A model generated the notes under the pieces. The model saw nothing but the letters and a program-made list of their open reading frames with translations. It was not told the origin of the DNA and did no database searches. This document shows positions 43,164 through 51,300 of a DNA stretch of 64,000 bases, piece after piece. Within the stretch, counting starts at the first letter, position 1. Every line of letters starts with the position of its first letter. Source of the DNA: VRUE01 sp963837695 (GTDB taxonomy: Bacteria > Actinomycetota > Thermoleophilia > Solirubrobacterales > 70-9); assembly GCA_963837695.1 (NCBI GenBank), contig CAWINZ010000001.1, positions 119,532 to 183,531 on the forward strand. Direction: 5' to 3'. The translations under genes were made by a program, and so were the position numbers.

Positions 43164-46100
43164 GCGGTGGCGCGCACGGCGAGTGCCCTGGCGGGGCCGC
43201 TCGCGCTCGCCTCGGCCAACAGGTGGGTGGCCAGGGCGGCGGCGTTGGGGTAGTCGAAGACGACGGTGGCGGTGAGGCGCAGACCGGTGGCGACGTTCAG
43301 GCGGTTGCGCAGCTCCACGGCGGCGAGGGAGTCAAAGCCGAGCTCTTGGAAGGCCTTGGCGGGATCGACGTCTCTGGCGGAGGTGTGGCCGAGCACCGCG
43401 GCGACCTCTGCCCGGACCAACTCCAAGACATGGCCCTCGTGCTCTGGCTCTGACAGGGTGGCGAGCTTTGCCCCCAGTGAGCCCGAGGGCCCGCGGCGGC
43501 GCGGGGCCCTGACCAGGCCGCTGAAGAGGGGCGGCAGGACACCGGCGGAGGCGAGGGTGCGCAGGGCGCCTCGGTCCAGCGGCGCCGCCAGGGCGGTGGG
43601 TGGATCGGCGGCCAGGGCGGCGTCGAGCAGGGCCAGGCCCTGGCTTCCCGAAAACGGCTTTACCCCGCCGCGGCGCATGCGCGCCAGGTCTGACTCGGTG
43701 AGTTCGGTGATCATTCCGCTGTCTAGCCCCCATACCCCCCAGGCGATCGAGATGGCCGCGAGGCCTTCGGCGCGGCGCTTTTGGGCGAGGGCGTCGAGGA
43801 AGACGTTGGCGGCGTCGTAGTTGCCCTGGCCGGGACCGCCGAGGGTGCCCCCGGCCGAGGAGTAGAGGACGAAGGCGCCGAGGTCTGAGTCGCGGCTCAG
43901 CTCGTGCAGGTGCCAGGCGGCGTCTGCCTTGGGGGCAAAGACCTTCTCCAGGCTCTCGGAGTCGAGCGACTCGACCCTGCCGTCGACGTGCGTCCCAGCG
44001 CAGTGGAAGATCCCGCCGAGAGGATGCTCGGCGGGGACCCGGGCGAGGAGCTCTGCGAGGGCTTTGCGGTCAGATACGTCGCAAGCTGTGATCTCGGCCT
44101 CAGCGCCCAGTGCCCGCAGATCTTCGGCCAGCTCCTTTGCCCCCTCGGCCTCTGGGCCGCTGCGACTGACCAAGAGCAGGTGGTGGGCGCCGTGGTGCTC
44201 GGCGAGGTGTTTGGCAAGGAGCGACCCCAGGCCGCCGGTGGCGCCGGTGATCAGGATCGTGCGCTCGGGGTCCAGCCCGGGGCGCTCCTCCCCCTCCTCC
44301 TCTGCGTCCCCCTTCTCGATCGAGGCCAGGCGCGCCACCAGTGCGGCGCCCTCGCGCAGGGCGAGCTGGGGCTCTACCTCGCCGAGCGCCAGCGCTGCAT
44401 CAAGGACAGCGTCTGATGCCTTTGAGCCGTCGGTGTCGATCAGCGCAAAGCGGCCGGGGTGCTCTGTGGTGGCCGAGCGCACCAGGCCCCAGAGGGGGGC
44501 TGCGGTCGGATCGGGGGACTCTTCGTCTTTGACCGCCATCGCGCCCTCGGTGACGAAGGTGAGGCGGGTGGTGGAGTCGGGGTCGGCGAGGTGGGCCTGG
44601 ATCGCCTCCAGGGCCTGCTCGGTCGCCTCGCGGGCGGCATCGGCGCCCTCGCCGGTTGCCTTGATCTGCAGCGTCTCGGTCTCTGGCTCCTCTGTGGGTT
44701 CGCCCAGCTCGACGCTTTGCCAGTCGAGCGCCAAGAGCCCTGTTCCCTGCGCCGCTCTTTGTGCCTGTGCGCGGGTGGGATCGACGCGGCGCAGGGCGAG
44801 AGAGCGAACGCTCGCCAGTGGGGCGCCGGATGTATCGGTGAGCTCGATCGACACCTCGCCGTCGGTGCGGGTTGAGATCCTCGCCCGCAGCTCTTTGGGG
44901 CCTTCGGCGTGAAGCGATACGCCACTCCAGGAGAAGGGCATCGCGGGGCCTTGACTTGCTTGGGCTCCCGTGAGCCCTGCCAACACGACTCCCTGCAAAG
45001 CCGCATCGAGCAGCGCCGGGTGGAGGACAAACGCCGGCGCTTCGTCGTCGCGGCCCTCCGGCAGGGACGTTTCGACGTAGACCTCCTCGCCGTCGCGCCA
45101 GGCGGCGAGGAGGCCCTGGAAGGCGGGGCCATACTCGATGCCCGCCTCGGCGAGGACGTCGTAGAAGTACTCGGTTTCGAGGGGCTCTGCTCCGGTGGGG
45201 GGCCAGACGCCGAGGGGCTCGGGGGCCGGGAGGGCCTGATCGGAGAGGAGGCCGGTCGCGTGTCGGGTCCACTGCCCGTCCTCTTTTTCTGGGCGGGAGT
45301 GGATCTGTATCTCGCGCTTGCCCTGCTCCTCAGAAGAGGAGACCTTGACCTGCACGGCGACCGGTTCCTCCTCGGCGAGGAGGAGGGGCGCATGCAGGAT
45401 CAGCTCCTCAATACTCTCCGCGCCCACCTCCTCGGCCCCGCGAAGGGCCAGCTCCACGAAGGCGGCGCCGGGCAAGAGGACGTCCTCGCCGACGGCGTGG
45501 TCGGCCAGCCAGGGATGCGTGGCGAGGGAGATCCGCCCGGTCAGGGTGAGTCCCTCCCCGTCTGGGTCCTCGATCGCGGCGGAGAGCAGTGGGTGGCCTG
45601 TGGCGTTTTGGCCGATCGCCGATGCATCGGCTGTGCCCTGGCTTGAGGCCAGCCAGTAGCGCTCGCGCTGGAAGGGGTAGGTGGGCAACGCGACGCGCTT
45701 TGGGCTCGTGCCTTTGAAGAAAGCCCCCCACTCGACCTCGATGCCCTGGGCGTGGGCCTCGGCGAGAGAGAGGGCAAAGCGGCGGGGACCGTCCTCCTCG
45801 CGCCGCAGGGTGCCGATCACGCTCGCCTCGGCGCCCTCACCCAGGGCCGCTTCGATCGTCTCGCCAACGGCGAGGGCGAAGACCGGGTGAGGACTGACCT
45901 CGATGAAGGGGGGACCACCCCGCTCGATCAGGTTGCGGGTGACCTCTTCGAAGCGGACCGTCTCGCGCAGGTTGCGGTACCAGTAGGAGGCGTCGAGCTC
46001 GGCGGTGTCCAGGAGGCCCCCGGTGACGGTGGAGTGGAAGGGGATCTCACCGCTTTGAGGGGAGAGCGGAGCGAGGGTGTCGAGCACCTCCTCGCGCACC

Positions 46101-47788
46101 TCCTCCACGTGGGCTGAGTGGGAGGCGATTGAGGGGGAGATCTCGCGGGCACGGATCTCCTCTCGCTCACAGTGGGCGAGCATCGCTTCGATCGCCTCCT
46201 GTTCGCCGGAGAGGATGGTCGAAGAGGGACCGTTGTGGGCGGCGACCTCGATCCGCTGTCCCCAGGGCTCCAGCAGCGGCTCGAGCTCCTCAGGACCAAG
46301 GGCGACGGAGGCCATTCTCCCGGACAACTTGGAGATGATGCGACTGCGCAGCGCCACGAGCATCGCCGCGTCCTCGAGCGAGAGACCACCGGCGACGTGG
46401 GCGGCGACGATCTCCCCCTGGGAGTGGCCGACGACCGCGGCGGGATGGACACCGCAGGCACGCCAGAGCGCCGCCAGGGAGGCGATCACCGCGAAGAGGG
46501 CGGGTTGGACGACTTCGACTCGATCAAGCGAGGGCGCGCCCTCGCTTTGCCTGAGCACGTCGGTGACCGACCACCCGACGTGGGGGACGAGCGCCTGCTC
46601 GCACTCGGCGAGCTTTGCCGCAAAGACGGGAGAGGCAGCGATCAGGTCGAGCGCCATCCCCTCCCACTGGGAGCCCTGGCCGGGGAAGATGAAGATCGGG
46701 CGCTGCTCGGTTCGGGCCCGGCCCCTGGCGATGCTCTGGCTCTCTTTGCCATCTGCCAGGGCCCCCAGGGAGGTGAGCAGCTCCTCTCTGTCTGCTCCCA
46801 ATGCAACTGCCCTGTGCTCGAAGGTAGAGCGGGTGGTGGTGAGGGAGAAGGCGACGTCGGTGGGGTCGAGCCCGGGGTTGTCTTTGAGCTGGGCCGCGAG
46901 GCGCTCTGCCATCTCGGCCAGGGCGGGCTCGGTCTTGGCTGAGAGGGCCAGGGGGATCAGGGTGCCGAGGGGCTGCGCCGCCGGCGCCTCTCCCCCCTCC
47001 ACCTCGCCGCTCTCACCGGGCAGCGGCTCAAGATCTGGCGCCTCCTCCAAGATCACGTGGGCGTTGGTGCCGCTGACGCCAAAGGAGGAGACGCCGGCCC
47101 GCCTCGGCGCTCCGTTTGGCTCCCAGGGGAGCTGCTCTGTGAGCAGCTCTATCTGCCCCGAGGCCCACTCGACTTTGGAGGAGGGGGCATCGACGTGCAG
47201 GGTCTTTGGCAAGACCCTGCGCCGCATCGCTTCGACCATCTTGATCGTGCCCGCGACCCCTGCCGCTGCCTGGGTGTGGCCGATGTTTGACTTGATCGAG
47301 CCCAGGCGCAGGGGCTCCTCTCGGTCTTGGCCATAGGTGGCCAAGAGGGCTCCCGCCTCGATCGGGTCCCCCAGGGTGGTGCCGGTGCCGTGGCCCTCGA
47401 CCACATCGACGTCTTTTGGCTCCAACCTGGCGTTTGCCAGGGCCTGTCTGATCACCCGCTCCTGAGAGGGACCGTTGGGGGCGGTGAGGCCGTTTGAGGC
47501 GCCGTCTTGGTTTACCGCCGAGCCCTTGATCAGGGCCAGTACCTCGTGGCCGTTGCGCTCGGCATCAGAGAGGCGCTCCAAGACGAGCATGCCGACTCCC
47601 TCTGAGAACCCGGTGCCGTCGGCTGCCTCGGCGAAGGGCTTGCAGCGCCCGTCGGGGGCGAGGCCGCGTTGGCGGGAGAACTCGACGAAGGGAATGCCCG
47701 AGTGTCGCCAGGGTGGTGACTCCACCGGCCAGGGCGAGGTTGCACTCGCCCCCTCTGAGCGCCTGAGAGGCGAGGTGCATCGCGACAA
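37802..47788 (-). CDS. Type I PKS, 3' fragment of the upstream subunit (M4 part, M5, C-terminal docking)
   Basis: Last uninterrupted stretch of the upstream PKS gene. PKS sequence is in frame from about 47700 (GIPFVEFSRQRGL, mid-KS4) to the stop at 37802; the first 30 codons of the open frame (47788-47700) are out-of-phase KS sequence. It covers the rest of KS4, AT4, DH4, KR4, ACP4, all of M5 and a C-terminal docking segment ending SISDEEMFELIDEEFGG. It overlaps the next PKS gene by 11 bp. It continues upstream into the fragments at 47565-47888 and 47885-53698 across small indels and should be read as one gene with them. Confidence 0.9.
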   Translation of the reverse strand: MSRCTSPLRRSEGASATSPWPVESPPWRHSGIPFVEFSRQRGLAPDGRCKPFAEAADGTGFSEGVGMLVLERLSDAERNGHEVLALIKGSAVNQDGASNGLTAPNGPSQERVIRQALANARLEPKDVDVVEGHGTGTTLGDPIEAGALLATYGQDREEPLRLGSIKSNIGHTQAAAGVAGTIKMVEAMRRRVLPKTLHVDAPSSKVEWASGQIELLTEQLPWEPNGAPRRAGVSSFGVSGTNAHVILEEAPDLEPLPGESGEVEGGEAPAAQPLGTLIPLALSAKTEPALAEMAERLAAQLKDNPGLDPTDVAFSLTTTRSTFEHRAVALGADREELLTSLGALADGKESQSIARGRARTEQRPIFIFPGQGSQWEGMALDLIAASPVFAAKLAECEQALVPHVGWSVTDVLRQSEGAPSLDRVEVVQPALFAVIASLAALWRACGVHPAAVVGHSQGEIVAAHVAGGLSLEDAAMLVALRSRIISKLSGRMASVALGPEELEPLLEPWGQRIEVAAHNGPSSTILSGEQEAIEAMLAHCEREEIRAREISPSIASHSAHVEEVREEVLDTLAPLSPQSGEIPFHSTVTGGLLDTAELDASYWYRNLRETVRFEEVTRNLIERGGPPFIEVSPHPVFALAVGETIEAALGEGAEASVIGTLRREEDGPRRFALSLAEAHAQGIEVEWGAFFKGTSPKRVALPTYPFQRERYWLASSQGTADASAIGQNATGHPLLSAAIEDPDGEGLTLTGRISLATHPWLADHAVGEDVLLPGAAFVELALRGAEEVGAESIEELILHAPLLLAEEEPVAVQVKVSSSEEQGKREIQIHSRPEKEDGQWTRHATGLLSDQALPAPEPLGVWPPTGAEPLETEYFYDVLAEAGIEYGPAFQGLLAAWRDGEEVYVETSLPEGRDDEAPAFVLHPALLDAALQGVVLAGLTGAQASQGPAMPFSWSGVSLHAEGPKELRARISTRTDGEVSIELTDTSGAPLASVRSLALRRVDPTRAQAQRAAQGTGLLALDWQSVELGEPTEEPETETLQIKATGEGADAAREATEQALEAIQAHLADPDSTTRLTFVTEGAMAVKDEESPDPTAAPLWGLVRSATTEHPGRFALIDTDGSKASDAVLDAALALGEVEPQLALREGAALVARLASIEKGDAEEEGEERPGLDPERTILITGATGGLGSLLAKHLAEHHGAHHLLLVSRSGPEAEGAKELAEDLRALGAEAEITACDVSDRKALAELLARVPAEHPLGGIFHCAGTHVDGRVESLDSESLEKVFAPKADAAWHLHELSRDSDLGAFVLYSSAGGTLGGPGQGNYDAANVFLDALAQKRRAEGLAAISIAWGVWGLDSGMITELTESDLARMRRGGVKPFSGSQGLALLDAALAADPPTALAAPLDRGALRTLASAGVLPPLFSGLVRAPRRRGPSGSLGAKLATLSEPEHEGHVLELVRAEVAAVLGHTSARDVDPAKAFQELGFDSLAAVELRNRLNVATGLRLTATVVFDYPNAAALATHLLAEASASGPARALAVRATASEEPIAIVGMACRYPGTVASPQELWRLVSEGADGITELPRDRGWDTERLYDPDPDNPGTSYAREGGFLAEAADFDAEFFAIAPREALAMDPQQRLLLESSWEALESAGIDPASLRGEPAGVFAGLTDQHYAVALGTTREVKGYQATGATSSVASGRVAYALGLEGPAISIDTACSSSLVAMHLASQALRGGECNLALAGGVTTLATPGIFVEFSAQRGLAPDGRCKPYAEAADGTGLSEGVGILVLERLSDARRAGHEVLALIKGSAVNQDGASNGLTAPNGPSQERVIRQALANARLEPKDVDVVEGHGTGTTLGDPIEAGALLATYGQDREEPLRLGSIKSNIGHTQAAAGVAGTIKMVEAMRRRVLPKTLHVDAPSSKVEWASGQIELLTEQLPWEPNGAPRRAGVSSFGISGTNAHVILEEAPGPVPLGAQADAGGDPGASFKQPLQAPVPLALSAKTEPALQEAASRLITQLKDNPGLDPTDVAFSLTTTRSSFEHRAVAFGESSEELFASLGALADGEPSPNVISARAREGKLAYLLTGQGAQRLGMGKELYESDPDFRQSFDSVCKELDRHLDTPLQEVLFAKGKKAKARLDDTTYAQPALFGIEVALHEALAKRGLKPELLAGHSVGEIAAAHISGVLDLPDAARLITARGALMGALPKGGAMAAIEATELELTESIEGKEQELSIAAINAPTSTVISGKEAAVEEICSLWQDKGKKTKRLAVSHAFHSPLIEPMLEEFTELCETLDFKAPQTAIVSNLTGETLTEEQATDPAYWVRQAREPVRFKDTAETLAAQGAATFIELGPDPVLSALAQEALGEEAGATFVPTLREGRAEQGAIQTAVAHAHAAGARPDWQAFFKGTSAKRVPLPTYPFQRKRYWLTSGQGATDASAIGLTATGHPLLGAAIEDPDGEGLTLTGRISLATHPWLADHAVGGTAIFPGTGFLEAALAVGERVGAEALAELILQTPLSLLEEGATLIQVSVSGLNEGNREIQIYSRPEEEEAQWTLHASGVLSEAPISMPEPLGEWPPTGAEPLELDYLYDVLAEMGLRYGPAFQGLTAAWKAGDEIYVEASLPEEQANEARSFAVHPALLDSALHAIALAGGGDAVGAMLPFSWSGVGLHAEGPSELRARISARGEGEVSIEIADAAGTPVASVGSLALRALEPGALQSAGQKKKDLLEVQWTEASLPEEGKEESDTETLQIKATGEGADAAREATEQALAAIQAHLADSDSTTRLTFITTGAMAVKGEESPDPATAALWGLVRSAASEHPGRFALIDTDGSKASDAVFDAALALGAEEPQLALREGIALVARLASIEKGDAEEERPGLDPERTILITGATGSLGSLLAKHLAEHHGAHHLLLVSRSGPEAEGAKELAEDLRALGAEAEIAACDAADREALQELLAQVPAEHPLGAIFHCAGTLADATVESLDPESLEKVFAPKADAAWHLHELSRDSDLGAFVLYSSAAGTLGGPGQGNYAAANVFCDALAQKRRAEGLAASSIAWGFWQQSGGMTSTLTESDLARMRRSGVKPFSGSQGLALFDAALAADPPTALAAPLDRGTLRTLASAGVLPPLFSGLVRAPRRRGPSGSLGAKLATLPEPEHEGHVLALVRAEVAAVLGHTSAKDVDPAKAFQELGFDSLAAVELRNRLNVATGLRLTATAVFDYPNAAALAEHLLAEASAGTETAQTQQEGEVSKLLAKLETTLSALEPTDETRARAGTRLYSLLANLTDAGSPDAEDPDEDLTSISDEEMFELIDEEFGGMEVSDGG

Positions 47789-48325
47789 GCGAGGAGGAGC
47801 AGGCGGTGTCGATCGAGATCGCCGGGCCCTCGAGGCCGAGGGTGTATGAGACCCGGCCCGAGGCGACGCTCGAGGTACTGCCGGTCACCTGATAGCCCTC
47901 GCTTCCGAGGCCGCGCCAAACCCGGCATAGCGCTGATGGATCACCCCCGCGAAGACCCCGACGGGCTCTCCGCGCAGCGAGGCCGGGTCGATCCCGGCGC
48001 TCTCCAGAGCCTCCCAGCTCGATTCGAGCAAGAGGCGCTGCTGGGGGTCCATCGCCAGGGCCTCGCGCGGGGCGATGGCGAAGAACTCGGCGTCGAAGTC
48101 GGCGGCCTCGGCGAGGAAGCCGCCCTCGCGCGCGTAGGAGGTGCCGGGATTGTCGGGGTCTGGGTCATAGAGGCGCTCGGTGTCCCAGCCGCGGTCGCGG
48201 GGGAGCTCGGTGATGCCGTCGGCGCCCTCGCTGACCAGGCGCCAGAGCTCTTGGGGGGAGGCGACTGTCCCGGGGTAGCGACAGGCCATGCCGACGATCG
48301 CGATCGGCTCCTCAGAGGCGGTGGC
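43220..48325 (-). other. PKS module M4 (KS-AT-DH-KR-ACP), KS split by two indels
   Basis: KS4 48320-47060, with frame breaks near 47910 and 47700. AT4 46700-45780 with GHSQGE and IASH, close to AT7. DH4 45600-44740 with HAVGEDVLLPG and LLDAALQG. KR4 44275-43720 with TGATGGLG, LYSS and GNYDAAN; at the stereochemistry motif it reads GTHVDGRVES, unlike the LAD of the other copies. ACP4 43430-43220. Extender probably methylmalonyl-CoA; predicted alkene or hydroxyl. Confidence 0.83.
47565..47888 (-). CDS. KS4 middle fragment of the upstream PKS gene (between two frame breaks)
   Basis: In-frame KS sequence from about 47900 to 47705: TGSTSSVASGRVSYTLGLEG, TACSSSLVAMHLASQALRGG, then GGVTTLATLG, after which the frame is lost. 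The Cys active site of KS4 is in this piece. At 47693-47710 the sequence has four more bases than the matching site of M1/M2, a net +1. It is not a separate gene but part of the interrupted upstream PKS. Confidence 0.6.
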   Translation of the reverse strand: MTGSTSSVASGRVSYTLGLEGPAISIDTACSSSLVAMHLASQALRGGECNLALAGGVTTLATLGHSLRRVLPPTRPRPRRALQALRRGSRRHRVLRGSRHARLGAPL

Positions 48326-51300
48326 GCGCACGGCGAGCGCCCTGGCGGGGCCGCTCGCGCTCGCCTCGGCCAACAGGTGGGTGGCCAGGGCGGCGGCGTT
48401 GGGGTGGTCGAAGACGGCGGTGGCGCTGAGGCGCAGGCCGGTGGCGGCGCTCAGGCGGTTGCGCAGCTCGACCGCGGCGAGGGAGTCAAAGCCGAGCTCT
48501 TGGAAGGCCTTGGCGGGATCGACGTCTCTGGCGGAGGTGTGGCCGAGCACCGCGGCGACCTCTGCCCGGACCAACTCCAAGACATGGCCCTCGTGCTCTG
48601 GCTCTGGCAGGGTGGCGAGCTTTGCCCCCAGTGAGCCCGAGGGCCCGCGGCGGCGCGGGGCCCTGACCAGGCCGCTGAAGAGGGGCGGCAGGGTGCCGGC
48701 GGAGGCGAGGGTGCGCAGGGCGCCTCGGTCCAGCGGGACCGCGAAGGCGGTCGGGGGATCGGCGGCGAGGGCGGCGTCGAGGAAAGCCAGGCCCTGCTCC
48801 GCGGAGATCGGCTTCATGCCCGAACGGCGCATCCGTGCCAGGTCGCCCTCACCGAGGCCCGAAGTCATCGCGCTCTCTTGCTGCCAAAGGCCCCAGGCGA
48901 TCGAGCTGGCCGCGAGGCCTTCGGCGCGGCGCTTTTGGGCGAGGGCGTCGCAGAAGACGTTGGCGGCGGCGTAGTTGCCCTGGCCGGGACCGCCGAGGGT
49001 GCCCGCGGCCGAGGAGTAGAGGACGAAGGCGCCGAGGTCTGAGTCGCGGCTCAGCTCGTGCAGGTGCCAGGCGGCGTCTGCCTTGGGGGCAAAGACCTTC
49101 TCCAGGCTCTCTGGGTCGAGCGACTCGACGGTGGCGTCGGCAAGCGTGCCGGCGCAGTGGAAGATCGCGCCGAGGGGATGCTCGGCGGGGACCTGGGCGA
49201 GGAGCTCTTGGAGAGCCTCGCGGTCGGCTGCATCACAAGCGGCGATCTCGGCCTCAGCGCCCAGTGCCCGCAGATCTTCGGCCAGCTCCTTTGCCCCCTC
49301 GGCCTCTGGGCCGCTGCGACTGACCAAGAGCAGGTGGTGGGCGCCGTGGTGCTCGGCGAGGTGTTTGGCAAGGAGCGAGCCCAGGCCACCGGTGGCGCCG
49401 GTGATCAGGATCGTGCGCTCGGGGTCCAGCGCCCGCGGCGCGGTGAGGACGACCTTGCCGACGTTTCGCCCCTCCCGAGGTGACGGAAGGCTGCGGGGGC
49501 CTGGCGCAGGTCCCAGCTCTTCAGCGGCAGGTGTTTCAAGCGCTCCACACTCAAAGAGGGCGAGGATGTCGTCAAGGATCTCCCCGATGCGCCCTGGCCC
49601 CGCTTCGACCGTGTCAAAGGGCATGTAGGTGACGCCCTCGTGTTCCCCTGCCAGCCGCTCGGGGTCGCGGATGTCGGTCTTGCCCATCTCCAAGAAGCGC
49701 CCGCCACGCGGCAAGAGCTCCAGCGATGCGTCGACGAACTCCCCGGCGAGGGAGTTGAGCACGACGTCGACGCCCTCCCCCCCGGTGGTATCGAGGAACT
49801 TCTGTTTGAACTCCAGATCGCGCGAGGAGGCGATGTGGTCGGGATCAAGACCGGCCTCTTTTAGGACCTCCCACTTGGAGGGGCTGGCGGTGGCGAAGAC
49901 CTCGGCGCCGAAGTGGTGGGCGAGCTGGACCGCGGCGATGCCGACGCCACCGGCACCGGCGTGGATCAGCACCTTCTCCCCCGCTTTCAGGCCGGCCAGG
50001 TCGCGCAGGCCGTAGAGAGCGGTGGAGAAGACGATCGGGACCGAGGCTGCCTGCTCGAAGGACCAGCTCGCAGGAATCGGGACGAGCAGCTCGCGCTCGC
50101 TGGTGGCGAGCGGGGCGAAGGCAAGGGGGATCATGCCGAACACGGCGATCGCCGGGGGCGAGGTCCTCGACCTCGGGAGCCGACCTCGACGACGACCCCG
50201 GCGCCCTCGCCGCCGAGCACCTCGCCGCCGGGTACCGCGTCGCCCAGGACCGTCAGTACTTCGCGGAAGTTGAGCCCGGCGGCGCGCATCTGGATCCGCA
50301 CCTCGAGTGGGGCCGAGCGGCTCAGTGACAACCGGGTGCGGAACCAGCGCCAGGCCCTCGATGCTGCCCCGCCCGGGGGCGTCCAGCCGCCAGGGACCCG
50401 ACGACGGGGGCACGAGGGAGCCCCCGGCCTTCTCCAACGGCATCGCGCGCGCCACCAGCGCAGCGCCCTCGCGCAGGGCGAGCTGGGGCTCCTCGGCACC
50501 GAGCGCCAGGGCGGCATCAAAGACAGCGTCTGATGCCTTTGAGCCGTCGGTGTCGATCAGCGCGAAGCGGCCGGGGTGCTCTGAGGCGGCCGAGCGCACC
50601 AGGCCCCAGAGGGCTGCCGTGGCGGGGTCTGGGGACTCTTCGCCTTTGACCGCCATCGCGCCGGTGGTGATGAAGGTGAGGCGGGAGGTGGAGTCGGGGT
50701 CGGCGAGGTGGGCCTGGATCGCCGCGAGGGCCTGCTCGGTCGCCTCGCGGGCGGCATCGGCGCCCTCGCCGGTTGCCTTGATCTGCAGCGTCTCGGTATC
50801 GGCCTGTTCATTCCCCTCGCCCAGCTCGACGCTTTGCCAGTCGAGCGCCAAGAGCTCTGTCCCCCGCGGCCTCCCCGCCTGGGCTGCGGCGGAGTCAAAG
50901 GGACGCAGGGAGAGGGAGCGGGCGCTCGCCAGGGGGGCCCCCGATGCGTCGGTGAGCTCGAGTGAGATCTCGCCTTCGGCGCGCTCTGTGATCTGCGCCC
51001 GCAGCTCTTTGGGGCCTTCGGCATGAAGCGATACGCCACTCCAGGAGAAGGGCAGCATCGCCCCCCCGCCCTCGCGGCCCTTGCCCAACCCGATCCCGTG
51101 CAAAGCGGCGTCGAGCAGCGCCGGGTGGATCGCAAAGCTCTGGGCCTGGGAGGCCTGCTCCTCGGGCAGGGAGGCCTCGACATAGATCTCATCCCCCGCC
51201 TTCCAGGCGGCGGTGAGACCTTGGAAGGCGGGCCCGTATCTGAGGCCCATCTCGGCAAGGACGTCATAGAGGTAGTCGAGCTCCAGGGGCTCTGCTCCGG

